Below, piece by piece: positions 45,595-55,630 of a stretch of 64,000 nucleotides of DNA. The DNA comes from Cohnella herbarum (GTDB taxonomy: Bacteria; Bacillota; Bacilli; Paenibacillales; Paenibacillaceae). Below the pieces are notes generated by a model, which made no database searches, had not been told where the DNA came from, and was given only the letters and a program-made list of their open reading frames with translations. Location of the stretch: assembly GCF_012849095.1 (NCBI RefSeq), contig NZ_CP051680.1, forward strand, positions 2,356,001 through 2,420,000, in the 5' to 3' direction. The position numbers and the translations under genes were made by a program. Numbering within the stretch: the stretch's first letter is position 1; each line of letters starts with the position of its first letter.

Positions 45595-45695
45595 GTCGGT
45601 TAGCTCCCGGTAGTCAAATTGTAAGTATTTCCATTGTACAACAACTACCCGAGTCCGACTAGTCCCGACAAAACCCGATATCCGGTTCCTTAGAA

Positions 45696-45908
45696 CTATT
45701 TTTCGGTATTCGGCTTAAATGTCAGACAACAAGTAACGGAAGAAGTCGGTGCCGTGTCTTCGTGCGTGAAAAATTCGTCGGAAAACTCTTCGTGCCAACG
45801 GTGGTTGGCGTGAGAGTCCACTTCAATCGTGATTTCTTTAGCTCCGCAACGGTTTCCTTGACCCCAATACGAACAATTGCTTACGCTGCATGCGACGCCA
45901 TTCGGCAT
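45696..45908 (-). CDS. DUF1540 cysteine-rich small protein
   Basis: The 70-residue protein has the DUF1540 pattern [20 protein letters not shown] at its start and further Cys and His residues ([12 protein letters not shown]), suggesting metal binding. Function unknown; family members are frequent in spore formers. ATG 45908 is chosen because GGGGGG stands 8 bases upstream; GTG 45917 is inside that site. The ribosome site is part of a large hairpin. Confidence 0.85.
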   Translation of the reverse strand: MPNGVACSVSNCSYWGQGNRCGAKEITIEVDSHANHRWHEEFSDEFFTHEDTAPTSSVTCCLTFKPNTEK

Positions 45909-45916
45909 TAAAATCA

Positions 45917-45967
45917 CCCCCCTGTCCTATTGTGTACCCTGTGGAGTCGGGTATACGGACAGAGGGG
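45917..45967 (-). promoter_or_regulatory. hairpin covering the DUF1540 ribosome site
   Basis: On the minus strand CCCCTCTGTCC pairs with GGACAGGGGGG, and inside it TATACCC pairs with GGGTACA, giving a long GC-rich stem whose 3' arm contains the G-run of the DUF1540 ribosome site. It may be a terminator for the upstream DUF3907 gene (no T-run follows) or a translational control element. Confidence 0.55.
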
Positions 45968-45988
45968 TGGAGGTTACAGGCATAATTG

Positions 45989-46489
45989 TTATTTGGTTTG
46001 GTTTTGCATCCGGCGATGAGTCAGATAGTCGCTTTCATAATAAGACAAGTCATCGCGAAGCTCCTCGTAAACGCGGGAAATGTTCAAGATGACGTCGCGC
46101 GCGGCACGCACCGGCTTCATCCGGAAACGAATCGCGTCTTGACCGGTGTACGCGTAACGTCCATCTTCGGAATAACATTCGTTTTTCGGATAGAAAAAGG
46201 AATTCACTCCGTTATGATACACCTCGTATAGCGCGCGTTCCGCAAGCTCGTTATCGAAATTCGGACGTCTTAATACCGCTCCGAGCTTCTCGTAAGCCAC
46301 TTCGGAAAATACGAGCAAATGACGTAAATCCGACAATAACCCGGTATAAAATCCAGGACCATCCGGATTGTCCGCCTGAACAAGCTGTTCGAGCGCATTG
46401 TGGTTTAAGAACTGCTCAATCGGATCGATCGCTGCCTTCAATTTATCTCGACTGGATTCGGCAAGCGCTTTGATATTAGTGGCTGGCAT
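45989..46489 (-). CDS. DUF3907 (YpuI-like) protein
   Basis: Function unknown. The 166-residue soluble, helical protein contains GFYTGLLSDLRHLLVFSEV and NSFFYPKNECYSEDGRYAYTG, which I associate with the YpuI/DUF3907 family. The start is ATG 46489, 8 bases after AAAGGGG; an in-frame start at 46549 would add 20 residues without a ribosome site. Divergent from the subtilase. Confidence 0.68.
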   Translation of the reverse strand: MPATNIKALAESSRDKLKAAIDPIEQFLNHNALEQLVQADNPDGPGFYTGLLSDLRHLLVFSEVAYEKLGAVLRRPNFDNELAERALYEVYHNGVNSFFYPKNECYSEDGRYAYTGQDAIRFRMKPVRAARDVILNISRVYEELRDDLSYYESDYLTHRRMQNQTK

Positions 46490-46723
46490 GAATGGTTCCC
46501 CTTTCCAATGCAAAACAATTCCCTTAACGGGGTTATCGATAGGTATCAAGCTAAATAGGCTTCCTCGTTATTCTCGCGAAACCAAGTTCATCGTAACATA
46601 ATTCCAGGAGAAACGGTACTGGCAAGGGTAAATTGATCCGTATATTTTTGTGTATTTTCCTTCATTCTATAAGACAGGAATCCGTGCTCCCGGCTCGAAC
46701 CGGGATAAAAAGGAGTGGTCCGC

Positions 46724-48595
46724 TTGCGCCGTCGCACGCTGCTTGGTTTGCTCTTTACCGCTGCCGTTATCGCATTCGCTATTCCGTTGTATCCGACTAT
46801 GAGGGGTACCAACCACCGGACCCCTTCCGCTTTTCCAATGCCTTCTCCGGTGCCAAGTCGCGTACCTAGCCATCCATCGGCCTCGAACGAGGCTTCGTAC
46901 AAACAACAAACCGTGCTTCGGGACATGGAAGCGACCGAACGTCTATCCCGCGCGCAGATCGAACGTGACATCCAAAATTTCTTGAAATCGAAGGACGCGC
47001 ATCGTCCGATCAAGGATCTGCTGCGTACCCACCCCGAAATCTTATACGTAGAGTGGGGAAACGGGAATGGTCGGCAAAAAGCCGGATCGCTGAAGCCTGA
47101 ACTCGCTACCGCAGTCGCTACGCATTTGACCAAAGCCCGAACGGCTGTCAAACAAGGCAGCAATTACTCTTCCCCTACGTTTAAACACGGAGGGAAAAGT
47201 TATTTCGTGCTGGCCCGGCATTCGTCCGAAGTCGCCGCTAAACAAAATGTGTTAGCTATCGTTTCCACGGAAGTGATACAAGCCGTCGAACGACATCAGC
47301 GCCGCAATTTACGGCTGATCCCCTACCCTCCCGAAGGAAGATACCGGATCGAATCCGTCACTCCCGGCAACAACAAGGAAACGACGGTTCGGACTGGAGA
47401 GGATAACGGTAACGCCAGCCATTATGCGGTAGACGAGATCGTAGTTAAATTCCGGAAACCGCTGACGGAGAAACAATTGCTCCAACTCCGCAGGGAGCTC
47501 GATCTTTCCGTCGTGCGCCATACCGGTAAAACTTATGTATTCCGGTCCAAGAAACATAAAACGATGGAACTGAAAAAGTATTTCGTCGACAAATACAAAC
47601 CGGAATTCATTGAGCCGCACTATCTCTATTTAACGAATGAACTGGGGAACGATCCGAACAGTAAGTCCATCATCCCCAACGATACACTATATTCGGAATA
47701 TCAGTGGAATTTGCCCGAAATTACTACCGAATTGGGATGGAAAGTTACGAAAGGCAGCCCGGACGTTATCGTAGCCGTGTTGGACACGGGCGTGCAAGCC
47801 GATCATCCCGATCTTAAAGGGCGGCTCGTTCCCGGAATGAACATCGTGGATCCCTCCAAGCCGCCTAACGACGACGTCGGACATGGAACCCATGTGGCGG
47901 GTATAATCGCCGCCGAAGTCAATAATGGCGAAGGCGTGGCTGGCATGACTTGGTTTACGAAGATCATGCCGGTCAAAGTGCTGGATAGCTCCGGAGCCGG
48001 ATCCACCTATTCCGTTGCGGAAGGGATCATATGGGCTACGGATCATGGAGCGAAAATCATAAACATGAGCTTGGGCAATTATGCGGAAGCCGAATTTCTG
48101 CACGATGCGCTGAAGTACGCATATGATCACGGGGTTGTGCTGGTCGCCGCCAGCGGAAACGACAATACCGAACGCCCGGGCTATCCGGCCGCTTACGACG
48201 AAGTCATTGCCGTATCCGCCACCGATCCCGACGAATCTAAGGCGGAGTACTCCAATTACGGCGATTACATCGACGTAGCCGCTCCCGGCACTTCCATACC
48301 AAGCACGTACCCTGGAAGCCGTTACGCGGCGTTATCCGGAACATCGATGGCATCCCCGCATGTCGCTGCTCTTGCTTCTTTGGTTCGCGCAGCGAATTCG
48401 GGACTGACGAATAAAGAGGTTATGGAGTTGCTGCGGAGAACGGCCAAGGATCTAGGACAGAGCGGTAAGGACAAAGACTTCGGCTACGGACAGATCGACG
48501 TCGTCTCGGCGTTGAATTCCGCAAGCGGCTCCAGCACTTCCTTGCAGCTCTATCCGCTGCAAGTGCGTCGCGAGCTTGAGCGGTTGAACAAATAA
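46724..48595 (+). CDS. S8 subtilisin-like serine protease with fervidolysin-type prodomain
   Basis: Secreted protease of 623 residues: an N-terminal hydrophobic export segment (about 5-25), a linker rich in Pro/Ser, a region of about 150 residues without family assignment, a fervidolysin-like propeptide (about 232-305, VDEIVVKFRKPLTEKQ), then the peptidase domain with the triad Asp354 (VAVLDTGVQADHPD), His387 (GHGTHVAGI) and Ser541 (GTSMASPHVA). The start is TTG 46724 with AAAGGAG 8 bases upstream; the GTG at 46715 touches the ribosome site. One of few plus-strand genes. Confidence 0.9.
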   Translation: MRRRTLLGLLFTAAVIAFAIPLYPTMRGTNHRTPSAFPMPSPVPSRVPSHPSASNEASYKQQTVLRDMEATERLSRAQIERDIQNFLKSKDAHRPIKDLLRTHPEILYVEWGNGNGRQKAGSLKPELATAVATHLTKARTAVKQGSNYSSPTFKHGGKSYFVLARHSSEVAAKQNVLAIVSTEVIQAVERHQRRNLRLIPYPPEGRYRIESVTPGNNKETTVRTGEDNGNASHYAVDEIVVKFRKPLTEKQLLQLRRELDLSVVRHTGKTYVFRSKKHKTMELKKYFVDKYKPEFIEPHYLYLTNELGNDPNSKSIIPNDTLYSEYQWNLPEITTELGWKVTKGSPDVIVAVLDTGVQADHPDLKGRLVPGMNIVDPSKPPNDDVGHGTHVAGIIAAEVNNGEGVAGMTWFTKIMPVKVLDSSGAGSTYSVAEGIIWATDHGAKIINMSLGNYAEAEFLHDALKYAYDHGVVLVAASGNDNTERPGYPAAYDEVIAVSATDPDESKAEYSNYGDYIDVAAPGTSIPSTYPGSRYAALSGTSMASPHVAALASLVRAANSGLTNKEVMELLRRTAKDLGQSGKDKDFGYGQIDVVSALNSASGSSTSLQLYPLQVRRELERLNK

Positions 48596-48601
48596 ACAAC
48601 G

Positions 48602-48637
48602 AAAAGGGCCTCTCGGAAATTCCGAGAAGGCCCTTCA
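48602..48637. terminator. bidirectional terminator between the protease and rnpB
   Basis: AAGGGCC-TCTCGG and CCGAGA-AGGCCCTT form a 13-14 base stem. On the minus strand it is followed by TTTTCGTTGTTTATTT and so terminates rnpB; on the plus strand the T-run is weaker but it still follows the protease stop by 6 bases. Confidence 0.85.
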
Positions 48638-48648
48638 ATTGTCTTATT

Positions 48649-49146
48649 AAGCCGGAAAGCTTGCCGTAAGCCGGGTTCTGTACTTCAAGTGGTCATAACG
48701 GCCTGCGCGAAGCAAGCCTCCCACGAACTGAAGCGACAATCATCTTTCTAGGCCGCACATTGCTATACGGCTCAAGCGACCAACCCGAACGCACCCCGGG
48801 CTAGGGCTGGCTTAACGCCTGCGTCCTCCTAGGTCTTGCTCCAAATGGGGTTTACCAGGAGCAAAGTCGCCAGTGCTCCTCGTGGTCTCTTACACCACGG
48901 TTCCATCCTTGCCTGTTTCTCTACCCCACAAAGTGACGTTAAGCTTTCGAAGCTTATGCCGATTACTTTGCGGGGACCCCAAAAACAAATTGGGCGATTA
49001 GAGATCATCGGCGGTCCATTTCTGTGGCCCTGATCCTTCAACTCGCGTTGACTGGACGTTATCCAGCATTCTGCCCTGCGGAGCCCGGACTTTCCTCTCG
49101 TGGCGCGAAGCCACCAGCGATTGTCTGTCAAACTTTCCGGTTTGCA
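48649..49146 (-). ncRNA. rnpB: RNase P RNA, reads as type A
   Basis: Catalytic RNA of RNase P, which matures tRNA 5' ends. The universal core is visible on the minus strand: GAGGAAAGTCCGGGCTC near the 5' end (about 49101-49085) and ACAGAACCCGGCTTA near the 3' end. The terminal P1 helix pairs AACCGGAAAGTTTG (49142-49129) with CAAGCTTTCCGGCTT (48663-48649). The blocks GGATAACGTCC, GGTAAACCCC...GGAGCAAGACC and GGCCTAGAAAGATGATTGTC follow the E. coli-like A type, not the B type of B. subtilis. About 498 bases, longer than either model. Boundaries come from P1 and the promoter. Confidence 0.95.
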
Positions 49147-49152
49147 ACGACT

Positions 49153-49181
49153 AGTATATCGCGAATTCCTCGCCGTGACAA
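49153..49181 (-). promoter_or_regulatory. sigma-A promoter for rnpB
   Basis: TTGTCA (49181-49176) and TATACT (49158-49153) on the minus strand with a 17-base spacer predict a start at about 49146, which coincides with the beginning of helix P1. Confidence 0.82.
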
Positions 49182-49248
49182 CGGCAATCGATGGATTCCT
49201 AGAAAAGATCGCGCCTTTTCGCCTAATTCGTCCCTAATAACCGCTCAA

Positions 49249-50364
49249 TTAGCGTAACCGAAACGGTTCCGTATCGACCTGCGACGCGAAAACTTCCGTC
49301 GCGTACCCTTTTTCCTTAAGCTGCTCCGAGAGCCAGCTTGCGACGTTAGGCTTCATGATTTTCTCCGCATGGTGTCCTGGATCGATGAGCGTCATTCCTG
49401 CAGCCAACGCATCTTGCGCGGAATGAAAATCGATGTCGCCCGTTACGAGGACGTCCGCCCCTGCAAACATCGCATGCCGAATATATTTCGCGCCCGAGCC
49501 GCCTAAAACGGCGACTTTACGTATAGGCTTGGCACCGTCTCCTACCATTCGCACGAACGGCACTTGCAATGCCGTCTTCACCCGTTCGGCGAACCGATCT
49601 AATGTTTCGACCGCCGGGAGCACGCCGACTCTACCCAGCCCGAAAGACCGTCCCTTGAGATCCATACTATAAAGATCGTACGCGACCTCTTCGTAAGGGT
49701 GCACCTTCAACATCGCGGATATTACTTTTTTCTTGGCGCTAAGCGGCACGACGGTTTCCACCCTGATCTCGCGGGCTTCCGACAACTTGCCCTGCGCTCC
49801 GATGAACGGATCGCTTCCTTCGTGTGGCAGGAATGTACCTGTACCTTCGATATTGAAGCTGCAATGGCTGTAATTGCCTATCCACCCGGCTCCCGCCGCG
49901 AACATGGCGTTACGCACCTTCTCGTGATGCGACTCGGGAATGAACACCGCAAGCTTATATAGCTTATCGGTATGAACCTCTTCCAGCACGTCTCTGCCGG
50001 AAAGCTCAAGCGCTTCCGCCATCCAATCGTTGATGCCGCCCTCCGCGGTATCCAGATTCGTATGGGAGATGTATACCGCGATATCTTTGCGCAGCAAATC
50101 CGCTACCAATGCCCCCGAAGGGGTATCCGTACGTAAATGCGCCATGGGACGAAAAATAACCGCATGATGCGCGATAATCAATTCAGCGCCTATCGTAGCG
50201 GCTTCCTCCACGACCGCCGGAGTAACATCCAACGTAACGAGTACGCGACGAACTTCTCTCGCTGCCGTACCTACCTGCAACCCAATTTTGTCGTCGGGTA
50301 CGGCGTAGTGCTTAGGGGCTAACCGCTCCATCAATTGGAGGATGGTTTCTCCGCGGGCAAACAT
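49249..50364 (-). CDS. Nif3-like dinuclear metal center protein (YqfO)
   Basis: Member of the NIF3/YqfO family, a hexameric ring with a dinuclear metal site and no agreed substrate. The 371-residue long form has the metal-ligand motifs IAHHAVIF near residue 64, SHTNLDTAEGGIND near residue 100 and the C-terminal DPGHHAEKI, plus the inserted PII-like middle domain (about 130-230). The start is ATG 50364, 5 bases after GGGAGGTG, overlapping the trmK 3' end by 34 bases. Paired with trmK as in Bacillales (yqfO-trmK). Confidence 0.92.
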   Translation of the reverse strand: MFARGETILQLMERLAPKHYAVPDDKIGLQVGTAAREVRRVLVTLDVTPAVVEEAATIGAELIIAHHAVIFRPMAHLRTDTPSGALVADLLRKDIAVYISHTNLDTAEGGINDWMAEALELSGRDVLEEVHTDKLYKLAVFIPESHHEKVRNAMFAAGAGWIGNYSHCSFNIEGTGTFLPHEGSDPFIGAQGKLSEAREIRVETVVPLSAKKKVISAMLKVHPYEEVAYDLYSMDLKGRSFGLGRVGVLPAVETLDRFAERVKTALQVPFVRMVGDGAKPIRKVAVLGGSGAKYIRHAMFAGADVLVTGDIDFHSAQDALAAGMTLIDPGHHAEKIMKPNVASWLSEQLKEKGYATEVFASQVDTEPFRLR

Positions 50365-51140
50365 GCGAGCACCTCCCGAATTTCTCTTACGTCCTCTTCC
50401 CATTCTCTAGCCTTCTCCGCCGCTTCCGGAGCCGTCGCATGGCTAAGCTGCAGGATCACTCTTTCCCGCTTGGCGATCTCTTCTTCCCATTTCCGATGGA
50501 AGGCTTCCGTCGGCCGTCTCAGCAGCAACGGCCCCATCTCGTAAAGCAACACGGACGGCAGCTTCGCGATGGCTGGGGCAAGAAGCTTCTCGTCGTATAA
50601 GGCGCTGTTTAGACTCTCAGCTTCGGTTGGATCCGGCGTCAGAAATGCCCGCATCAAAGTATAAATGACGCCGTCTTCTTCAAGCAGCATCTCTTTATCT
50701 AAGACGAAGCGATGCTGAACGAGCCAACGCCTTACCGCATCTTCCGCGACATGAGGCGAGAGGATTAACGTGCGCACGCCGTTCAGACGATCGTTAGCTT
50801 GGTCGAGAATTCTTGCCATTAGGCTTCCGCCCATCCCGGCAATCGTTACCGTATCGACCTCCCCTGGCTGAAGAACGGCCATTCCGTCACCTAGCCTAAC
50901 GGACACGGTCTGTTCAAGACCGGCCTCGGCCACCTGACGTTTAGCCGCTTCTACCGGACCGGCATGAATATCTCCGGCGACGGCATAGCTGATTTTTCCA
51001 TTCAAAGCCAGAAAAACCGGAAGCAGCGCATGATCCGTCCCGATATCCGCGAAGCGAGCCCCTTGAGGAACCCACTCCGCTAGCGCCGACAAACGGCGGG
51101 ACAGCTTCAGCCCTGCTCCGCTTTCCTTTATTTGTTTCAT
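50331..51140 (-). CDS. trmK: tRNA (adenine(22)-N1)-methyltransferase TrmK
   Basis: SAM-dependent methylation of A22 in tRNAs. The 269-residue protein has the SAM loop FADIGTDHALLP near residue 32, GDIHAGPVEAAKRQV and TIAGMGGSLMARIL near residue 100, and a C-terminal coiled coil with many Glu/Arg residues. ATG 51140 is preferred; TTG 51149 in frame is possible. The gene abuts the membrane protein gene upstream (2 bases apart) and overlaps nif3 downstream. Confidence 0.92.
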   Translation of the reverse strand: MKQIKESGAGLKLSRRLSALAEWVPQGARFADIGTDHALLPVFLALNGKISYAVAGDIHAGPVEAAKRQVAEAGLEQTVSVRLGDGMAVLQPGEVDTVTIAGMGGSLMARILDQANDRLNGVRTLILSPHVAEDAVRRWLVQHRFVLDKEMLLEEDGVIYTLMRAFLTPDPTEAESLNSALYDEKLLAPAIAKLPSVLLYEMGPLLLRRPTEAFHRKWEEEIAKRERVILQLSHATAPEAAEKAREWEEDVREIREVLACLPAEKPSSN

Positions 51141-51141
51141 A

Positions 51142-51975
51142 TTAAGCAACCCATTCCATCCAATGTTTACGCAACCGGAACATTCCCACGCCCGCGATTA
51201 CGATCTTTAAAATAATCTCTACCTGGATCCATTCCGTATGAAGAGCATACAATGCCGAGTAAACTTCGGGCATAAACCATAGAACAAGGGAAGTCGCGAA
51301 CAATACGGCCCCCGCCGATTGAAAACGAACATGCAGAAACCAACTTAGCCAGCAAAACAATAACGCAACCGGTATCCAGAAAATTTGAACTTCCAGCAAG
51401 GAAGGATTCGTAACATGCCTCGCCAACAACAAGGCATATAAAACGACGACGGCCATCCATCCGAACCAATGGACGATCGCAATGCGGAGAAGGATTCCGC
51501 AACCGATCCACGCGGCAGCACACAAGCCGAGCAACCACAAGGGACCGGTACCGCCCATCCAGCCATTCAACTGCAAAATACCGAACCCGACCCCTATAAG
51601 GAATATCATCCCCACGCCGATCGTTAGCAGCCCGCGTACCGGATTTTCTTCCCTATTTCTTACTCCCATTACGGTAAATGCCGCCGTAACAACGGCTGTT
51701 AAGCCTATTTGCAATGCCAAAGGAAACACGCTAAAATAAAGAACAACAAAACAAATCAAGGTAAAACTTCCAAATGCAAGAAGCCACTGTTTCCCTGATG
51801 CTTGGCTGATTTTCTTAATGGTGTTACCCATAAACCCTAACGGGCGTTCATTCAGATCTTCCAAATAGATGTTTTGCAAGAAGTCGCAATACTGCTCGGG
51901 CAACAACTTATTGCGACGCCAAGATTCGATTTCCTTGACGACCAGATTGCGCTTCTCTTCATCCAAACCAGCCAT
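51142..51975 (-). CDS. membrane protein of unknown function
   Basis: A 277-residue protein whose first 65 residues are soluble and charged (DEEKRNLVVKEIESWRRN, LLPEQYCDFLQNIYLED), followed by about eight hydrophobic segments and a short basic end. I do not recognise a named family; the N-terminus recalls DUF2157-type proteins. The start is ATG 51975, with GAGGAGG 8 bases upstream; an in-frame start at 52029 precedes that site. It lies between rpoD and trmK in the same transcript direction. Confidence 0.72.
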   Translation of the reverse strand: MAGLDEEKRNLVVKEIESWRRNKLLPEQYCDFLQNIYLEDLNERPLGFMGNTIKKISQASGKQWLLAFGSFTLICFVVLYFSVFPLALQIGLTAVVTAAFTVMGVRNREENPVRGLLTIGVGMIFLIGVGFGILQLNGWMGGTGPLWLLGLCAAAWIGCGILLRIAIVHWFGWMAVVVLYALLLARHVTNPSLLEVQIFWIPVALLFCWLSWFLHVRFQSAGAVLFATSLVLWFMPEVYSALYALHTEWIQVEIILKIVIAGVGMFRLRKHWMEWVA

Positions 51976-52068
51976 GCGACGATCCTCCTCGCGCCATTTG
52001 AAGAAAAAGACCTTCAACCATAACGGCAAAGGTCTCTATCGCACCACTATTATTGTTAATCCTTTATT

Positions 52069-53211
52069 TTACTCCAAGAAATCCTTCAAGCGTTTGCTGC
52101 GACTAGGGTGACGCAACTTGCGAAGCGCCTTGGCTTCGATTTGACGAATCCGCTCGCGAGTAACGCCGAATACTTTTCCTACCTCTTCCAGCGTACGGGT
52201 ACGTCCGTCATCCAATCCGAAACGCAAGCGAAGAACATTCTCTTCCCGTTCGGTCAGCGTATCCAGGACATCTTCCAATTGCTCTTTAAGAAGCTCGTAA
52301 GCCGCGGCATCCGCAGGTGCCAACGCCTCTTGATCCTCGATAAAGTCGCCTAAGTGGGAATCGTCTTCTTCGCCGATCGGCGTCTCCAACGACACGGGCT
52401 CTTGCGCGATCTTCATAATTTCCCTTACTTTATCCACGCTTAGTTCCATCTGCTCCGCGATTTCTTCCGGCGTAGGCTCTCGTCCCAATTCTTGCAGCAA
52501 TTGACGCGACACGCGAATCAGCTTGTTGATCGTTTCCACCATATGAACCGGAATCCTAATCGTTCTAGCTTGGTCCGCGATTGCCCGCGTGATCGCCTGC
52601 CTAATCCACCAAGTCGCATAAGTACTGAACTTGAAGCCTTTATCGTGATCGAATTTCTCGACCGCTTTCAACAAGCCCATATTGCCCTCTTGAATCAAAT
52701 CCAAGAACAGCATGCCCCGTCCGACGTAACGCTTCGCGATACTGACGACTAGACGAAGGTTGGCTTCCGCCAGCCTTTTTTTCGCTTCTTCTCCGTCCGG
52801 TCCGCCGATCTCGATCTTCTTAGCCAGTTCGACCTCGTCATCCGCGCCTAGAAGCGGAACGCGTCCGATCTCCTTCAAGTACATGCGCACGGGATCGTTG
52901 ATCTTGATTCCCGGTGGAAGCGAAAGGTCGTCGTCGAAGTTGAATTCGTCGCGTTCTTCCTCTTCTCCGGATCCATGACCGTGTCTCTCGCGTCCCAATT
53001 CGTCATGATCGTTGGATACCTCAATGCCGATATCCGCCAATTGTTCGAAAAACTCGTCGATTTGCTCGGGATCCTGATCAAAGGGCGATAGCTTCTCCAT
53101 GATGTCTTTATAGGTCAAGGTAGACTTTTTCTTCCCTTGTTCTATCAGTTGAGCTTTGACCTGTTCCAACGTCGATTCCGTTTCCAGTCCGGTGTGTTGA
53201 TCGTTTGCCAT
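52069..53211 (-). CDS. sigA: RNA polymerase housekeeping sigma factor SigA (RpoD)
   Basis: Primary sigma factor. The 380 residues contain region 1.1 (residues 1-75), an acidic, His-rich linker ([15 protein letters not shown]), region 1.2 with [11 protein letters not shown], region 2 with [13 protein letters not shown] and [16 protein letters not shown], region 3, and region 4 with [37 protein letters not shown]. It lies 34 bases downstream of dnaG, forming the macromolecular synthesis operon. The many TTGACA/TATAAT promoters in this window agree with a typical sigma-A. Confidence 0.97.
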   Translation of the reverse strand: MANDQHTGLETESTLEQVKAQLIEQGKKKSTLTYKDIMEKLSPFDQDPEQIDEFFEQLADIGIEVSNDHDELGRERHGHGSGEEEERDEFNFDDDLSLPPGIKINDPVRMYLKEIGRVPLLGADDEVELAKKIEIGGPDGEEAKKRLAEANLRLVVSIAKRYVGRGMLFLDLIQEGNMGLLKAVEKFDHDKGFKFSTYATWWIRQAITRAIADQARTIRIPVHMVETINKLIRVSRQLLQELGREPTPEEIAEQMELSVDKVREIMKIAQEPVSLETPIGEEDDSHLGDFIEDQEALAPADAAAYELLKEQLEDVLDTLTEREENVLRLRFGLDDGRTRTLEEVGKVFGVTRERIRQIEAKALRKLRHPSRSKRLKDFLE

Positions 53212-53245
53212 TACCGACTCCCTCCTCCCTGAGAAGCCCGCGCAA

Positions 53246-55072
53246 TCAAAATTGCTTACGCTGCTTTTCCAGGGCGATAATCTCTAATACCACTTGTGTT
53301 GCCCGAGAAGAATCTCCTGCTCTTTCCGCTCGTTTGCCTTCTTCGGTCAACCGCTCGATTTCTCGCGTAAGCGAAGCATGACCGATCGTTCGGATGCAAT
53401 CTTCCAATTCCCGTTCGCCAAACGGAATGTCTATTAATGCGATGGCACTGGCGGCTCGTTCTAAACGGTCATCCTGCAAAACCGCAACGAACCTCCCGAC
53501 ATCAGGATCATTGTTTTGGGCGTAAAAAGCATATAAATAAGCAGCTAAAGCCGCGTGATCCTCAACGTGAAAACGATCGCCAAGCCTTTGTTGAACGAGA
53601 TGAGCCGTCTCTTTGTCCTGCATCATCCACGAAAGCAGCTGGCGTTCCGCATTCACATGCGCGGCTCCCAATGGAGGGTTCTTGGAGGTAGATCTCTTTT
53701 CATTCCATACATTATTCCACGATCCGGCTGGAATATCCCCTGCGTTTCCCAATTTCTCTTGCTGTCTGAACTCGTGGCTTTCCTGCTTCAGCGTATCTAA
53801 CGATACGCCGAACTCTTGGGCAAGCTCCTTCAGCAGCAATTCCCGTTCCGTTGGAGAATCTCGTCTTGCTACGATTCGAACCGCATCGCGCAAATACCTA
53901 ATCCTTCCATCTTCTTCTAGGAGTATATGGGCTTTCCTTAAATATATAAGCTGAAATTTGACCGCGGATACCGCTCCCTCGATGAATTCCCGAACGAATG
54001 GTTCTTGACCATGGGACGAAATGTATTCGTCCGGATCCATGCGATTCGGCAACACGCTAACCCGAACGCGGAATCCCGCCTCTTCCAGCAAAGGAATGCT
54101 CTTATGTGCGGCGGCTTGTCCTGCATCATCTCCGTCATAACATAAAATAACCTCATCCGCGAACCTCTTAAGCAGTGCCGCGTGTTCTCCGGTCAAAGCC
54201 GTACCCATTGTGGCAACTCCGTTATGGACTCCGGCGTACCAAGCCTTGATCACATCCACGTAGCCTTCGAAAAGGACCACCTGCCTCGCGCGGCGTATAG
54301 CCGGGCGCGCTTCATGCAAGCGGTATAACGTTCTGCTCTTGTTGAACAGCGGCGTTTCGGGAGAATTCAGGTACTTCGGTTGACCGTCCGATAGGAGTCT
54401 TCCCGCGAAGGCGATGATCTGTCCGCTCGCATCGTGGATAGGAAAGATAATCCGATCTCTGAAACGATCCACGTAGCCATCCGATTCCTGCCTGCGGGAT
54501 AACAATCCGCCCGCTTCCATCTCCGCGGGAGAATACCCTTTTCGTTCCAATGCCTGGGTTAGCGTGTCCCATCTTGCGGGTGCGTAACCGATCCCGAAAT
54601 GCTCGATCAGTCCATCATTGAACCCGCGCGATTGGAGGTACTCTAACGCCGGCTTGGCGACATCCGTGTTGCGAAGGAGATAATGATACAATTTCGAGCT
54701 GTAGTCGTGGGCTTCATGAAGGATTTTCTTTTCCTTCTGGAACGCGGAAGGTTCTTCGGCGCTTGCGGTCGTCCACGTAATGGGAATGCCGGCTTCTTCG
54801 GCTAATGCTTTGACCGCTTCGGGAAACGATTCCCCTTCCATGTCCATGACGAACTTAATGACATTGCCGCCTTTGCCACAGCCATAACAATGAAAGATTT
54901 GCTTCTCTGGCGTGACCGTGAACGACGGCGTTTTCTCGGAATGAAAGGGACAAAGACCTTTTAAGTATTTCCCGTTCTTGGTCAAATGAACGTATTTGCC
55001 GACCGTATCGGAAATTTCATGGCGACGCAAAACTTCATCGATGACCGATTGCGGTATCATTCCGTAATTCAT
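53246..55072 (-). CDS. dnaG: DNA primase DnaG
   Basis: Synthesises RNA primers at the replication fork. The 608 residues comprise a CHC2 zinc finger ([11 protein letters not shown] and [10 protein letters not shown], about 37-65), the primase core, the TOPRIM domain ([14 protein letters not shown] near residue 260, [13 protein letters not shown] near residue 305) and the C-terminal helicase-binding domain (about 450-608). ATG 55072 has AAGGTGG 5 bases upstream; GTG 55081 lies in that site. It precedes sigA. Confidence 0.96.
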   Translation of the reverse strand: MNYGMIPQSVIDEVLRRHEISDTVGKYVHLTKNGKYLKGLCPFHSEKTPSFTVTPEKQIFHCYGCGKGGNVIKFVMDMEGESFPEAVKALAEEAGIPITWTTASAEEPSAFQKEKKILHEAHDYSSKLYHYLLRNTDVAKPALEYLQSRGFNDGLIEHFGIGYAPARWDTLTQALERKGYSPAEMEAGGLLSRRQESDGYVDRFRDRIIFPIHDASGQIIAFAGRLLSDGQPKYLNSPETPLFNKSRTLYRLHEARPAIRRARQVVLFEGYVDVIKAWYAGVHNGVATMGTALTGEHAALLKRFADEVILCYDGDDAGQAAAHKSIPLLEEAGFRVRVSVLPNRMDPDEYISSHGQEPFVREFIEGAVSAVKFQLIYLRKAHILLEEDGRIRYLRDAVRIVARRDSPTERELLLKELAQEFGVSLDTLKQESHEFRQQEKLGNAGDIPAGSWNNVWNEKRSTSKNPPLGAAHVNAERQLLSWMMQDKETAHLVQQRLGDRFHVEDHAALAAYLYAFYAQNNDPDVGRFVAVLQDDRLERAASAIALIDIPFGERELEDCIRTIGHASLTREIERLTEEGKRAERAGDSSRATQVVLEIIALEKQRKQF

Positions 55073-55159
55073 GAAATCCACCTTATTTCCTAAGTGCGCG
55101 CGACCGCATGGATAGTTTCACCGCTCTGAAGGTCGCTTACTTGCACGTAATACAATTCG

Positions 55160-55630
55160 CTATAGGTCGGGATTTTCCTGCAACCCCTGCAATAGAGTTG
55201 TCAGTTTTTGTTGAAACCGGTCGCGATCCTCGTCCGTAAACGCTCTCGGTCCCTTCGTCCGCATGCCTCCCCGGCGCATGCGCGCTGAGAAATGACGCTG
55301 TTCCAGCAAGCCTTCGATGTCCGATTCCCGAATTTCTTTGCCTCTAGGCGTTAACACGGCGGATCCCCTTGCAAGTCCCAGTGCGGCTAATCCATAATCG
55401 CCCGTAACGAGAATATCGCTCTTCCTCAGAACGTTGGCGATATAGAGATCCGCGGCTTGATCGCTGGCATCGACAGTCACGACTTCAACGGACGGCTCAG
55501 CGACTAGTACATGCGCGTGACTCGATACAAGCAATGCCGTCGCTCCGCATTGTCTGACCGTTCTGGCAATTTCCGACTTTACCGGACAAGCATCGCCATC
55601 CACCACAACCCTAAGACGGGGAACAAGCAT
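55160..55630 (-). CDS. yqxD: UPF0178 family protein YqxD (YaiI)
   Basis: Function unknown; the PIN-like UPF0178 family. The 156 residues include the hallmark VVVDGDACPVKSEIAR, VDASDQAADLYIAN, ILVTGDYGLAALGL and MRRGGMRTKGPRAFT. ATG 55630 is favoured over upstream GTG and ATG codons at 55651 and 55636 because TGGTG lies 6 bases upstream. yqxD-dnaG-sigA is the standard order in Bacillales. Confidence 0.9.
   Translation of the reverse strand: MLVPRLRVVVDGDACPVKSEIARTVRQCGATALLVSSHAHVLVAEPSVEVVTVDASDQAADLYIANVLRKSDILVTGDYGLAALGLARGSAVLTPRGKEIRESDIEGLLEQRHFSARMRRGGMRTKGPRAFTDEDRDRFQQKLTTLLQGLQENPDL

Noticed and set aside
46588..47163. 191-codon minus-strand frame opposite the start of the subtilase
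   Set aside because: Antisense to the well-supported protease gene and covers its ribosome site; no family resemblance.
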